DNA from: Nomia melanderi
Lineage: Eukaryota; Arthropoda; Insecta; Hymenoptera; Halictidae
Assembly (NCBI RefSeq): GCF_051020985.1
Contig: NC_135000.1
Coordinates: forward strand, 5,663,001 to 5,727,000
Direction of reading: 5' to 3'
DNA length: 64,000 bases
Part shown: one piece after another, positions 12,761 through 23,710 of the stretch
Numbering within the stretch: the first letter of the stretch is position 1
Layout of the letters: the number at the start of each line of letters is the position of its first letter
Notes under the pieces: generated by a model
Database searches by the model: none
Seen by the model: the letters and a program-made list of their open reading frames with translations, nothing else
Told to the model about the DNA's origin: nothing
Program-made: the position numbers and the translations under genes

Positions 12761-13559
12761 TTCCTCGCCACCCGTTACATACCGCGCCGAGTTCACCGCG
12801 CCACTTACAGGCTTATTGCGCTAGTTATATTTCCTATTTTTCATCAGGCAGCGTGACAGTAGTTGTCAACACGACGTGACTCGCAGTGTCCCCGGTTCCC
12901 TGAGTCTCGCCGGAAGTTTTATGAATTTCCTGGGGGCGGTCGGGGGTTGGGCGCAGAGTCTGCGGTTTCCGTAGAGCCCGCAGTGATTCCTCGGCCCCGC
13001 AACACCGAGGATAAATTCTCTCATTTCGTCGGTGCTCTTGTTATCCCTTCACTCTCTTTTCGTTGCATATCTCTGCCAACCCACCCACCCTCCCCCCCGG
13101 CCCGCCCCTTTTCACTGTCCTCCCTTCTTTCCTTTCCAGGTTTCCCGTGGCGTCGACTCGTCACCAGAAAGGTTCATTATCTCGGAACAGATGACGAGTA
13201 AACGTTCGCTTAATGAAATCTTCGTAGTGATTTTACGAGGGAAGTTTCGCGGGACTCCGGGAAACGTTGATGCCTACGAATACCAAGCCACCGGCCCACC
13301 CCTGCGTCTTGAAGGGGCGTCCCCCCCTGTATATATACGACATTCCTGGCGGACGGTTTTCGAGATTCCGGAAGCGGGCGATCGGGGGCGAGCCGGGCTG
13401 CCGAGAGTGCTTGGAAATTAAGCGGAAATGCGCGGAAATACTCGCACAGAAAGTATGCGCATCGATTACCCACGAGTCGGCGCCCGGACGTGACCTTCGG
13501 ACCATTTTGGCAGTTGATTGTGACCTTTCGCTGGGAATTTTTTCGTCTGAAATTGAAAG
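12761..13559. other. Non-coding GC-richer segment with a strong acceptor-like tract
   Basis: Unique sequence. At 13,081-13,140 a long pyrimidine tract ends in CTTTCCAG, which resembles a 3' splice site on the plus strand. The frame downstream stays open to 13,421 (129 codons counted from 13,032) but resembles no protein I know and has no clear donor. A TATATATA run lies at about 13,330-13,337. Confidence 0.4.
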
Positions 13560-14060
13560 TCAGCGGTAGTTACCTCTTTTTTTATGGGAGAAACTTTTAT
13601 TGAGATTCTTTGATCTGCCGTTGGGATTTTTCATTTGAAATTGGGAGTCAGTGGTAGTTGGCTACTTTTTCATTTCGAATATTTTTTAATCGACCTTCGA
13701 CCTGTTGCAGATTCTTCATTTGAAATTGAAAGTCGGTGACAGTTTTTTCTATTTTTATGAGAGAAATTTTTATTGAGATTCTTTGATCTGTCGTTAGGAT
13801 TTTTCATTTGAAATTGAGAGTCAGTGGTAGTTGGCTACTTTTTCATTTCGGATATTTTTTAATCGACCTTCGACCTGTTCCAGATTCTTCATTTGAAATT
13901 GAAAGTCAGTTGTTTCTATTTTTATAGGAGACATTTTTATTGAGATTCTCTTTAACCGACCTTTGACCTGTCGTTGGAATTTTTGATTTGAAATTGAAAG
14001 TCAGTGGTAGTTGTCTCTTTTTCATTGTTTTTTTTAATCGACTTTCCACCTTTCGTTGGG
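13560..14060. repeat. Tandem repeat, unit ~170 bp, about 2.7 copies
   Basis: The phrase TTATTGAGATTCTTTGATCTG and its variants recur at about 13,602, 13,775 and 13,942. Associated phrases are TTCATTTGAAATTGAAAGTC, found twice per unit, and TTTTTAATCGACCTTCGACC. Units are T/G-rich (13,621-13,680: 15 G and 6 C). Confidence 0.9.
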
Positions 14061-14901
14061 AAGATTTGATTTGAAATTTTGGTTGGGATCTTTTTAATAG
14101 GGGTTGAAGAATGTTTTGTTCCTCTGGTGAGTTTGGTTTCTGATATTTGATATTTGCAGCGATGGAAAATATTTTAATATTGCAACCAAAGGAATTACGA
14201 AGTTTATAGTTTTTCAATCTTGAAATTTTCTTCAGAGAAAGAATGATATATTTCTTAATCAAATAAATTTGATCGTTTTCTGAGTTTTTAATTGTTTCAA
14301 TGTTTGCAGTACGAAAATGTTTAATTTCCAATAATATATTTCAGTGTACTAATTGTCAATTTAATACGAATTTGAAATCAATCAAATTTTAAAAATCGAA
14401 GCATTCACGTGTTAAAACCGATTATAAGAACTCGGTTAGGGTATCTGGGGACCCTTTCTCACCCTCTTCCACCTAATCAGACCGAGTTCCGACTACCTTA
14501 AGCCTTGTTTCCGGCCGGGTAATGACAAACGTCTGCCCGATTTCCGTAAGGTTCGCCTCCGAGCCTGTTAATCGGTGGATACGTGATTTAATCCGTGTGA
14601 CTGGCGAAGACGGAGGGCGATACCGAAATCGCTTAAAACGCGATTCAAAGTTCTCGGCCGACCTGGATAAATTCTTGAATAATTCGGAAGTTGTTTCAAT
14701 AGCTGCCGATTCGTCGGGGGGTGGGTGGTGAACTTCCACTCGCTGGCTAATGGCTGATCTTAATTTTCCATCTGCTTTAAGGGCTGTTAAACTGTTCGAA
14801 ACTTGCTGCACACCCGCTATCACCTGCAAGGCGTTAATTAGGGCAATTTACGAGCTGCATTGTCGAAAAAATACATAAAATGACATCAAACTTTCAAGTA
14901 A
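14061..14901. other. Non-coding: AT-rich stretch then GC-richer segment
   Basis: 14,100-14,400 is AT-rich; a 141-codon minus-strand frame (13,906-14,331) is Lys/Asn/Ile-rich and partly inside the tandem array, so I reject it. 14,420-14,850 is unique CpG-containing sequence with no recognisable gene. Confidence 0.5.
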
Positions 14902-15355
14902 TTAACCCCTTGCTCTGTGATTCCTTTCTTATCTCTGATCGATACAACCACTTTGTCAATAATTTATTAGAAAAAAAGAAAAATTGTAGATATATTCCAT
15001 GTTTGCTCTAAAGTATAATAAATAATAGAAGAATAACATTTAATTCGGATTCACAAGAACTGAGTAATATTTATGTTCCTTAACATCAAGACTACCGAGC
15101 AGTTAAAGTGACTTTTCAAAATTCCTGTATAGAAATTCTAAAAGTGCATACATCGAAACATTAATTCCTTTACAATTCAGTTTGCATATTGCTAAATCAA
15201 TTTCTTCAATAATTTCTCAGAAACATCTCTCATCATGTTCATAATTGCAAAAGAAGGAAATCAGGAATGTGTCATTTCGATTCGTCTGTTTGCTTTAAAT
15301 TCTATTTCAAATCTTAACCACGAGTCTGACGCAACATTGTAGTTCAAGGAGTTAA
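14902..15355 (-). mobile_element. MITE family F2, complete, reverse orientation, containing a nested F3
   Basis: It starts TTAACCCCTTGCTCTGTGAT and ends TTCAAGGAGTTAA, with a TTAA at each border. The left part matches the reverse complement of the F2 copy at 24,310-24,559, including CTGATCGATACAACCACTTTG and the block around GATATATTCCATG. The right part matches it too (CACGAGTCTGACGCAACATTG). The 454-bp length exceeds the 250-bp copy because an F3 element (15,080-15,298) sits inside. Confidence 0.8.
15080..15298 (+). mobile_element. MITE family F3 nested in F2
   Basis: It begins TTAACATCAAGACTACCGAG, a decayed form of the F3 terminus TTAACACTRAAACTACC. It shares the F3 interior (CTAAAAGTGCATACATCG, CAGTTTGCATATTGCTAAATC) with the copy at 37,510-37,735. 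The right terminus is degenerate and I place it at the TTAA at 15,295. Confidence 0.7.
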
Positions 15356-16305
15356 TACAATCTTCTGATCCATCATCAATCCATCACAATTTAACTATTT
15401 CCAATCACCCAACAAATAACACAAAAGAACAAACGAGAAATATTCACTAATCCTCAGCTTTCGAGCACACCAAAATCCCAACTAAAAAATCCCCATTCAA
15501 CTCACCCCCAGCCTCTCGACCGCCCCGATTCAGACGGCAAACAAAAAACGAATAGCCAAACAAGCGTCCCCCAATCCCAGAGACCCTGGACAATCGCGAA
15601 GGGTCCAAGACCCAGCAGGATTAGCTGCCGCCTCGGTTTCACGAGCGACCGCGAAGAAAGGGCTTCGAAAGAAAGACTTAATCGGCACTTCATTGACTCG
15701 CGTAAACGCGCGTCAACCCCCGGGGCTGAGTAGAAGTCTCTCGCGGGCGGCGCGTTTGTATCAAGGGCACTCGTGAAAGTAATTACTCGGTATTAATGAG
15801 CGGCGTTACCGGGGCGCAATCGATAGCGCGTCAAACAAGTCGAAGTTCGGGCCGGAAGTTAAGTCGACTGGCGAACTGCCGGCGCTGCGTTGGGTTATCC
15901 AGGAGCGTAGTTCGGGGCCAAATGAACCGAGTCCTAGCCCGTTGTCCTTTCATCCTCCCTGATTCCAGTTGGCATTGAACCGCTCGAGGAAATCTGATCC
16001 CCGACTTGGGGGAGTGAGATTTAGATTGTCGCGACGGCCCCGACCTCCTCGTATATTCAACACGGGAGCACAGGTATTAGACAAGTTGTTTGATGATCCG
16101 GCAAATTCGGACGGCGATATCCCTCTTGTAATTTGACCTCTCGCTGCTGGACAGCCGCTTCCTTCCTCGATTGGATTCTGGAGACACTGGTTCCGGTGTC
16201 TGATGATTTTAACCTTGGATCGGGGGGATGTTAGAGATGAGTGTGGTGTATGCTGTGGGATTGATAAACGTTGCGGATGGTTTGAAGGTGAGCTAAGTTT
16301 GTTGG
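15356..16305. other. Non-coding: C/A flank, GC-richer segment, G/T flank
   Basis: 15,370-15,530 is A/C-rich, 15,540-16,170 is unique CpG-rich sequence and 16,180-16,300 is G/T-rich. A 126-codon minus frame (15,950-16,330) extends into a MITE and is rejected. Confidence 0.5.
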
Positions 16306-16722
16306 TTGACACTGAAGCCGCGGTTTTCAATGTGGGGGCGCGGAATATTACCAGGGAGGCGCCAAAACTTTTAATAAAGAATTAATGTTCATGTGATAAT
16401 ACCTATACCATAATGAATGAACTTATTACTAAAAATAGTTATTATTTTTTAAAACGTGTCTATATTATTGTATCTATTAAAGGTAGGGAGGTGCGGAAAA
16501 AAATTTGTTTAGGGAGGCGTAGTAGCATAAAGGTTGGGAACTGCTGCATTAAGCTACCAAACGGATCAAAATCAGCAGATTCTTCTCTGAGAAGTGATTA
16601 AAGAAATTGATTTGGCAAAACGCGAACTGAATCAATCAGTTGAAGTTCCAATAGATGTACTCTTACAGTCTATAGAGAAATTTCAAAAAGTCAATGTCAG
16701 TGCTTGGTAGTTCTAGTGTTAA
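16306..16722 (-). mobile_element. MITE family F3 split by a hAT-like insertion
   Basis: The left terminus TTGACACTGAAG (16,306-16,317) is interrupted by the element at 16,318-16,546. It then continues as CATTAAGCTACCAAACGG, matching the F3 phrase TTGACACTGAAACTACCAGACG seen at 19,881. The right end GGTAGTTCTAGTGTTAA closes at 16,722. The interior phrase AATAGATGTACTCTTACAG matches reverse-oriented F3 copies. Confidence 0.7.
16318..16546. mobile_element. hAT-like MITE
   Basis: The ends CCGCGGTTTTCAATGTGGG and, in reverse complement, CAGCAGTTCCCAACC resemble the CAGNGGTTCYCAACC termini common to hAT elements. The flanks CACTGAAG and CATTAAG could be a decayed 8-bp target duplication inside the host F3. 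Subterminal GGGAGGCG occurs near both ends. No transposase is present. Confidence 0.5.
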
Positions 16723-16945
16723 CCCTTTGCGGTCTGAAGTGCTCTTGGTTTCTTAGGTTCATTCAATTACACCTTAATATGACGCTCTATTTATTTATTC
16801 AAGAATACTTGGGAGTCATTGAAATGTTACCTGTAAGTGGTACAATTGTAATACAAATAAATATAGAAAAAATTGTTAAAACAGGTAGAGGTCGCAATAA
16901 AATAGAATGTCGAGTCTGACTCGACATAGGACTGCTAAGAGTCAA
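16719..16945 (-). mobile_element. MITE family FP with subterminal palindrome
   Basis: It starts TTAACCCTTTGCGGTC and ends, in reverse complement, TTGACTCTTAGCAGTCC. A palindrome, GTCGAGTCTGACTCGAC, lies near the right end (about 16,908-16,924). The same palindrome and neighbouring CCTAT occur near the left end of 40,983-41,222, so the two are copies in opposite orientation. The left TTAA is also the right TTAA of the preceding F3. Confidence 0.7.
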
Positions 16946-18479
16946 GTTGAACTTAGCTCTAGGTTAGCCTTGGTACGGAATATTCTCGAATTTCCAGCCA
17001 CGTATTACTTCCCAGTGATTCAGTTTTATCAGGGTGAATGTATGAAGGGTAGAAATGGGTGCCGCGGTCCGAGAGGCTAATCTTTCTTTTATTATAAGAG
17101 AGGAATTGCAGCAACACAACGGAAAAACGAAAGGAGCCCGGTGGCTCAGGTGTCCTCGACTGGCTGTGGCCGAGGGGTGGGTGGGGGTGGGCAGAGGGGG
17201 TAACGCGATATGAACTTTGAAAGCATCAGAGTGTACGAAATGAATTATGCCGGAGACTTTCCTTCCGGTTTATTAAAGGACTTAACTCCCTTTGCGGATG
17301 TAATCTGAACTTCATTATTTAAAATTCAGCCGGTGCAGCGATTGCATTCTCGGCTGGAACGACCGCATGAAAGATTCAGGCCAGGGTCGTAGCGAGAGAA
17401 ATTGACCGACATAAATTATTTCAATATTCTCTTGGTACGGTTTTCGGGTTCCACGTAACCGGTACAATTTTTAGTGGCCGAGCCTTCGCCCGGTGGAATT
17501 TAGTCCTTTGACAATAAAAATTGTATGAGTGTCACTGGTTCTTTATATTCTGAGTGATCATACGGTGAATGGGCAGCAGAACCCACTTAAACCTGACGTA
17601 AAAATTCTCTGAAGGAAATTTAAAATGTGAGACTTTGAATGGGGTAATCTTGAATTTGGAATGTGGAATTAGAGATAATATTATATATTAACAGGTGGAT
17701 AATGATAATGTTAATTTCTGTCTACATTATTTAGATTATTATATTATAGAGTTTTATCATTGTCCTCTTTAGATGATCTAATTTAGAAGTAGGAACAAAT
17801 TGTCTGTAGTTGATATTTAATCCTTGAAGGAAATCTCTTTTTTTTTAGAAAATGGTTGAGAGTAAATTGGCTGTAATTTATGTAATTGTTAAGGGAATAT
17901 TTAGTTAAGGAGTGACAACTCACAGCTAGTCAAAGGTTTTCATGTAAAAAGGTGTAAGTGTAGGCCAAATAATATTTTTAATTGGATTGAACGAGATCAG
18001 GGAGCGAAGGGGTTGAAAGAAAAGGGATGAATGAAGAGGGCAACTGAATTATGATCCTCTTAGCGCGACTCCTTTGAGAGATCAGAGGAAACAAGGGAAT
18101 AATCTGGGCCGCGATCAGAAAAGAAGTTTCCCAAGAAGATTTCCTATCGACGAAAGTAGCCTAAAAACCCTTAGCAGCCTCGGCCAGATCCTCCTTGCAA
18201 AGACAAAGTGGATAATTCTCCTCCACATCCGGCAACCGGATCTATTCAATCTGTATTCAGCCCAATATACTTAGCGTCACGTCTGTCGAAACCTTGTGAA
18301 CCCTTGATTCATTCGAAAAAAGGATTTTTCTTTCTTTATTGTAGATCTTATCCTCTTTACTATTGGTTCACATAAAATTGGCAATGGAGGACCAAAGAAT
18401 ATTTTATTGCTAAATTGTCGCATTCGAAATTCTATTCTATTTTATTTACTAAATACTTTCCAAGCTCTGAAGTTTTTAA
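16946..18479. other. Non-coding: GC-richer segments and spacers
   Basis: 16,980-17,560 is unique CpG-containing sequence. 17,620-17,930 is T/G-rich. 17,990-18,300 is a second small GC-richer patch. 18,300-18,480 is T-rich. Only short open frames occur (66 codons at 18,074). Confidence 0.5.
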
Positions 18480-18880
18480 AGAAGTTGTAACTTTCTGTTC
18501 TTCTAAATTTCCAAGTTGTTAAGTTGGTAAGTTCCTATGTTCCTAAGTTCCTAAGTTCCTAAGTTTCTAAGTTTCTAAGTTTCTGAGTTTCCGAGTTTCT
18601 AGGTTCTTATATTTTTATGTTATTAAGTTTTCATGTTTCCAAGTTCTGAAGTTTTCAAGTTCTCAAGTTCTCAAGTTCTCAAGTTCTTAAGTTCCTAAGT
18701 TCCTAAGTTATTAAGTTATTAAGTTCTCATGTCCTCAATCCCTCTAGTTCTCAAGTTCCTATGTTCTGAAGTTTTTAAGTTTTCAAGTCCTCAAGTTCAC
18801 AAGTTCTTAAGCCCTTAAGTCCTTAAGTTCCCAAATTCTCAAATTCCCAAGTTCCCAAGTTTTCAAGAAATGTTCAATAC
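18480..18880. repeat. Degenerate octamer array, AAGTTCCT-type
   Basis: An 8-bp periodic array with units AAGTTCCT, AAGTTTCT, AAGTTCTC and AAGTTATT runs for about 400 bp. In phase it reads TTCCTAAG, one step from the TTCTTAGA and TTCTTATA units of the 1.9-3.2 kb array. Units differ far more from each other than in that array. Confidence 0.85.
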
Positions 18881-19639
18881 GTTCTTTATTAATCAATTTT
18901 ATTACCTTATATTTATTTCCATATCACATTTCATTAGATAATGATAAATATTTATCTTAAGAAATCTTTCGATTGCGAAGGATAAAATTCATGTCACTCG
19001 GGAACCTGATATAAGATGGTCAATGGTCTAGGGGCCATATTGCTTTCCAAAATTGTGTCTTCTTTTCTAAAGGCGAAGGGGGATGAGATTAATTTCTAGC
19101 GACGATGCGCAAAGGACGATCGGTGCTCGGACGAATTTATGCGACGAACGAAATACGGGAATGGCCGGTGATACGTTATCGACCGTTTTAATTCCGGCTC
19201 TTTAACCCGGTGAAATATCGTGCTTTAAATCCCAGTTTAGACACGAACTTTTCAGATGATATATAAAAGCGCGTGTGTACGTACCGGCTGCGCGACTAGC
19301 ACCCTTATTCAGTATTACAGTCTCTTTTACAGCCGAACGTAATTTTTTTGAGATTTCGCAGGAATGATCGGTGTTGGATCCGGTTGGACTCTGCAGTGCA
19401 TCCGTGCAATGTGTCGCTTGAATGGATGTTGAATGAGGTGTTCATCACTTTAATCCTATCCTCCCTTTTTAAGCTCCACTATTCTAGAAAACATTTATTA
19501 TATATTATTATTAACTTATCACTACTTATTACTCATTTCTAACAGACACAAAGAGAAACATTCAGTTTCCTAATTTTCTTTCACACCACAAACTGTTATA
19601 ATCCAAAATAAAAACTTATCTAACAAATATAACAACTTC
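18881..19639. other. Non-coding GC-richer segment
   Basis: Unique sequence, CpG-rich from 19,060 to 19,400, then A/C/T-rich to 19,640. No supported gene. Confidence 0.5.
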
Positions 19640-19884
19640 AAAACCAACTAAACACACACTTAAGAACTCACCTCTTATAATACTATTCCAAACTCACAAA
19701 AATTATATCAAACAGATATATACTCTTGAATCCAACTTAAATATTCTTCCCTTATCAATCATTACATTCTAGCCCAAATGTAGACATATAAAGTACTTAA
19801 AATACCCATTTTCCAATAAATCATCAATAACAGAATAGTTTTATCGATCACAGTCAAGAAATAAATCTAAAGGCAAATGGTTGA
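19640..19884 (+). mobile_element. MITE family F2, right part
   Basis: The interior CTTGAATCCAACTTAAATATTC and the end region CGATCACAGTCAAGAAATAAATC, followed by AAGGCAAATGGTTGA, match the F2 copy at 24,310-24,559. The left boundary is approximate and its terminal repeat is not recognisable. The right border TTGA is shared with the next element. Confidence 0.6.
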
Positions 19885-20352
19885 CACTGAAACTACCAGA
19901 CGAGTCAAACTGAATATTTATGTTGCAAGAGTTTAAATTATAAAGCCTGTGGCTAAAAATTTCCAATAAAATTTGTATTTGACCAGATACAAGACACCAT
20001 TTGAATCTCAAGAAACGCATTGTTCTAATATTCATAATGAATTCGATCAAATTGAATTAATTTAGCAATCATGTAAATTATGAAGCCTTTTTCTAAAGAT
20101 TTCCAATGAAATTCATGTTAGCACAGACACAAGCCACCATTCGAAACTCAAGAAACGTATCGTTCTAATTTTTATAATGAATTCGATCAAATCGAATGTT
20201 TATTTTGCAAGTATGTAAATTATGAAGGGTTTTTCTAAAGATTTCCAATGAAATCCGTGTCAGCAATGCAAACCATGGAAATCTCAAGAAACGCATTGTC
20301 CTAATTTTAATAATCAGTTTTTACTATAATTGCTCGGTAGTTTTAGCGTTAA
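19881..20352. mobile_element. MITE family F3 with internal ~141-bp triplication
   Basis: The termini TTGACACTGAAACTACC and GGTAGTTTTAGCGTTAA form a 17-bp imperfect inverted repeat between TTGA and TTAA. The interior holds three tandem units of about 141 bp, marked by ATTTCCAATRAAAT at about 19,959, 20,099 and 20,241 and by CTCAAGAAACGCATTGT in each. The 472-bp length is about twice that of other F3 copies. Confidence 0.8.
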
Positions 20353-20795
20353 TAAAGCAAAGAGCACGGTATCCGCACGGGGCTTTCAATTTCCTCCATT
20401 TAGCCGTTAATGAAGGGCCTAGCCGGCGATCTCCCGACGCGGTGACGCGAAGAAAGCGTCCCGGGCAAGGGGTAGCCGGTTTCGGAGCCCCTCGGCTGGT
20501 TTCTAGGCTGTCGTCGGAGCAGGCAGTTTCCACCGCACTACTTCACGCGACAGAACTTATCTAATATACCCGGTCCCCCCCCCCCGCCGGCCGCCTCGCG
20601 TCACCGTCAAACCAACCCCTAGCAAGATTCCTGCTCCCTTTATGCCACGCAGCCGCACTCCGGCGAACTTCGTTCCACGTTAAGAAGACGGCGGGGCCCA
20701 CAAAGAGAAGAGTCGCCGCGAATATAAAATAACTCGCCCCCTCCGCCACCCCGTTCGGTGAATATTATATGGGAATTCCGCGAGGAATCCGCGGC
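20353..20795. other. Non-coding GC-richer segment
   Basis: A unique, CpG-rich stretch with a C run at about 20,575-20,586. Two minus-strand frames of 69 and 62 codons lie here without recognisable features. Confidence 0.5.
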
Positions 20796-21120
20796 GGATC
20801 GATGTTACCCCGTTTTTCTAGGGGATTTAACCCCTTAATCCTTTGACTCGGTTTCATTGGAGTTTCTGGTGTTTCTGTTTTTGATTGTAATTTATGTAGA
20901 GTTGTTGTAGCGTGTAAATAGAATTTTTAGCATTCACGGCGGATCGTTGTTACCCCTGTTTTCTGGGGGATTTAACCCCTTAACCCTTTGACTCGGTTTC
21001 AGTGGAGTTCATGGTATTTCTATTTCTGGTTGTAATATGTAGGTTGGATTTTTGTTACGTTACTGTTATATCCGTGTGTAGTTGTAGCGTGTGAATAGAA
21101 TTTTGGAGCTTTCACGGCGG
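20796..21120. repeat. Tandem duplication, unit ~145-177 bp
   Basis: GGGGATTTAACCCCTTAA begins at 20,821 and again at 20,966. Both copies continue through CCTTTGACTCGGTTTCA and end with TTCACGGCGG at about 20,943 and 21,120. The second copy has an internal insertion of about 30 bp. The CCTTTGACTCG phrase resembles F1 ends but no inverted partner is present. Confidence 0.85.
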
Positions 21121-21242
21121 TTTAAAGTAGATTGTTGAACTAACTTACTGAGTTACGGTTGAATTGAGTAATGCTGGGAGTTCTGGGAACTCTTGACTTG
21201 TTTCATTTCATGATTTTGTTTGGAATGTTTGAGATGCCTATT
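21121..21242. other. G/T-leaning spacer
   Basis: A short spacer between the duplication and the F6 fragment. Nothing recognised. Confidence 0.4.
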
Positions 21243-21591
21243 TTAATATTGTATCACCGGTTACTCCCAACTAAATCGAATTACTATAATTCACTCAATT
21301 AAATGATTATTTAAAAACTGTTCTATGTTAAAAATAATGCAATCTATGACGTTTAGCAAAGTAATCGTGTAACAATGATAACGCAATTCAATCGAATACT
21401 TTGATATATAGTTTTTGTGTTAACATATCAATATTACTAACCGACAATTAGCCAATATATAATTCAATTTTCGAGTTTGATAATTATTCAATTAATCTTA
21501 ATTACATATTTTCGAAATCCATGAAGTTTCTTTTAATTGTCAAAGCTTCTAAATGGAGGAAAAAATTAAGATATTATTATATGAGTTTATG
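21243..21591 (-). mobile_element. F6-related fragment, reverse orientation
   Basis: From about 21,255 the sequence around AACTAAATCGAATTACTATA matches the reverse complement of the F6 element (31,800-31,855). Similarity fades after about 21,400. Termini are not clear; the right limit is set by the adjoining F1 element. Confidence 0.45.
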
Positions 21592-21834
21592 TTAACCCTT
21601 TGCACTCCAGAGGCGTTCCCAGGCGCCAGATGATTTGATACAGTAAAACTATAAACGTTTGTATTTACCATTTAACTATGTATACTGCATCAATGCGTGA
21701 AATATTGAAAGAAAATAGCTTTGTTCCCTAATTTATGTGATTTCTTGATAAATTAATTTTAAAGAATCTTGTCTACATCTAATTGAAAAGTGTTGAATAT
21801 TACAAGTGAAAAACTTTCGAGTGCAAAGAGTTAA
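21592..21834 (+). mobile_element. MITE family F1, complete copy
   Basis: TTAA lies at both borders (21,592-21,595 and 21,831-21,834). The inverted ends are CCCTTTGCACTCCAGAG and, in reverse complement, CTCTTTGCACTCGAAAG. A GGCGCC lies just inside the left end. The 243-bp element has no open frame. This is the reference copy for F1 fragments at 8,462, 25,600 and 27,130. Confidence 0.85.
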
Positions 21835-22379
21835 CTTAGATAAAGTAGACGCGAGCCTAAACGGGTGAATCGTGACGTGTACGTTCGAAGTTCCCAGGAT
21901 TAATTTTCGCTAGACGTGCTGGTTGAAAAAAATGAATTTTTCCCGATCGAATCCGCGCGTTGGAAATTGCCTTTCCCTTCGGGGTTGACAGAGTGGCGGC
22001 GAGGGGGAGAAGAAAGGTATGCCTGTGTCGAGGACTTTCCTTTATGCTATCCCAACGGCGTAGGTCATCTCTTCATTAGGACCTATATGGAGAAAATTGA
22101 AAGCGGCGATATTGAAGGCTGCGCCTCTCCACATCGTAAGCAGCGCGAACCGTCAGTTGCCTGTTCCACCGGTTTGAAAGTCCCCTCTCGACGCCTGTGT
22201 CGGGAGCACAACGGGCTTGAATCACTGGTTTGAAATCCAGGATGATGGCGTCTCGAGGCGTCATCCTCGAGGATCCACGACGTTCACTGCGACGCCTATT
22301 TATCGAGCGGTTTAATCACGCGTTGCGTTCAGTTTAATTGGTTCCAATCGAATTCATCGTGTGATTAGTATTTATATGG
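21835..22379. other. Non-coding GC-richer segment
   Basis: Unique sequence. A 105-codon plus frame (21,916-22,233) and an antisense frame overlap here; no motif is recognised. A GGCGTCTCGAGGCGTC near-palindrome is at about 22,248-22,263. Confidence 0.45.
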
Positions 22380-22910
22380 TTTGATGGAAGTGAACGGGGG
22401 AGGGTACCGTGGAAGGAAATAAGTGGGAGAATTGGAATGTCGGGAGGTTGAAGGGTTGAAAATTGAAAAGTGTGAGGTTGAAAGATTGAACGGTTGGGAA
22501 GTTGAGGTGTTGATTAATTCGAGAATTGAAAGGTTGGGAAGTTGATAGTTTGAAAATTGATAAATTCAGCAACTGAAAAGTTGAAGAATTGGAGCATTAT
22601 AAAGTCTAGGAATTGGAATTTGGGAAATTTGAGAAGTTAGAGCATTAGAAAATTAAAGGATTGGAATTTGGAAAATTTGAAGAGCTGAAAAATTGAAGAA
22701 TTCATCAACTGAAGAGTTGGAAACTTGGAAAGCTGAAAAATTGATAAATTCATCAATTGAAAGGTTGGAAAGTTGGTAATTTCCTTAATCGAAAGATTGA
22801 AAAGGTGAAAGGTTAAAAACCTGACAAATTCCTCAAGTGAAAAGTATAAAAACTAAAAAACGAGAAAGCTAAATAATTGAAAACTCATGAGGTTGAAAAG
22901 TTGTATAGTT
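22380..22910. repeat. Degenerate 8-9-bp purine-rich array, GTTGAAAA-type
   Basis: Phrases such as GGTTGAAG, GTTGAAAA, ATTGAAAG and ACTGAAAA recur about every 8-9 bp. Units are G/T-containing at 22,420-22,560 (GGTTGGGAAGTTG) and drift to A/C-containing by 22,800-22,900 (AAAACTAAAAAACG). The array may be related, in reverse complement, to the octamer arrays at 1.9 and 18.5 kb, but that link is weak. Confidence 0.7.
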
Positions 22911-23710
22911 ACCCTTCCAAAATCTTAAAATTGATCATTTCTAATCTAAACACCAAGTCCAATCTCCTCAGATATCAACATTAAGACTTCTAGAATCTTC
23001 GAAACGAATCAGCGATTCCACTTCAACCATTCACCTCGCAGATGCACACTTTACCTCACAGACTCGACAAAATTCGGTTCTTTCAATACACCGTCAAGAG
23101 AACAAGCTTCTAAGCCTTCTGACACGCAATCTTCGAAATCCGATGAAATTTCTAAACCAGTCCCTTGATAGCAGTCACGCTCACCGCTCCAGCAAGATAA
23201 TAAAAAAGCAGACGTCGCTCGGGGAACTTCTTACGAGTGGTTCGGCTCGACGAGCACGTTAACCAGCGTGCTCGAAAGTAGTGCTCAGCGAGCTCGGCCC
23301 GTCGCAACGACAGCCTATGGAGAATTAACAAGGCGCGCTCGAGAGTGCAAGTGGTTACACTTTGCGCCTTCCGAGGCTCCGCGAGCCGCCTTTCAGCCTC
23401 GGCCCCAAGCTTTTACCGTCACGGCCGTGTCACGGTCGAACGCAAGCGACGCTCAGGCATCCCTTAACGCTCGTCGCCCCCGCGCAATTAACTAATTACA
23501 TCGATGGACCCGCCGGACTCGAACGATATTCCCTTTCACGACTATTGCCGGTCGCTTTTCGCGCAATTCCGAGACGTAGCTCGCTTCAAAAGATCATCAG
23601 ACGGTTAAAATCGTGTGCCGCGCTGTCCTGTCTATAGAAACTTTCTTTCCTGACGGACACAGGTGGTCAGGTTCAGTTCCTTTGAGCTCTGGAAATGGTT
23701 CGAGGCGAAA
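22911..23710. other. Non-coding: C/A flank then GC-richer segment
   Basis: 22,920-23,200 is A/C-rich and 23,210-23,640 is CpG-rich unique sequence. Frames of 75-113 codons overlap in the latter; none shows a known motif. Confidence 0.5.
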
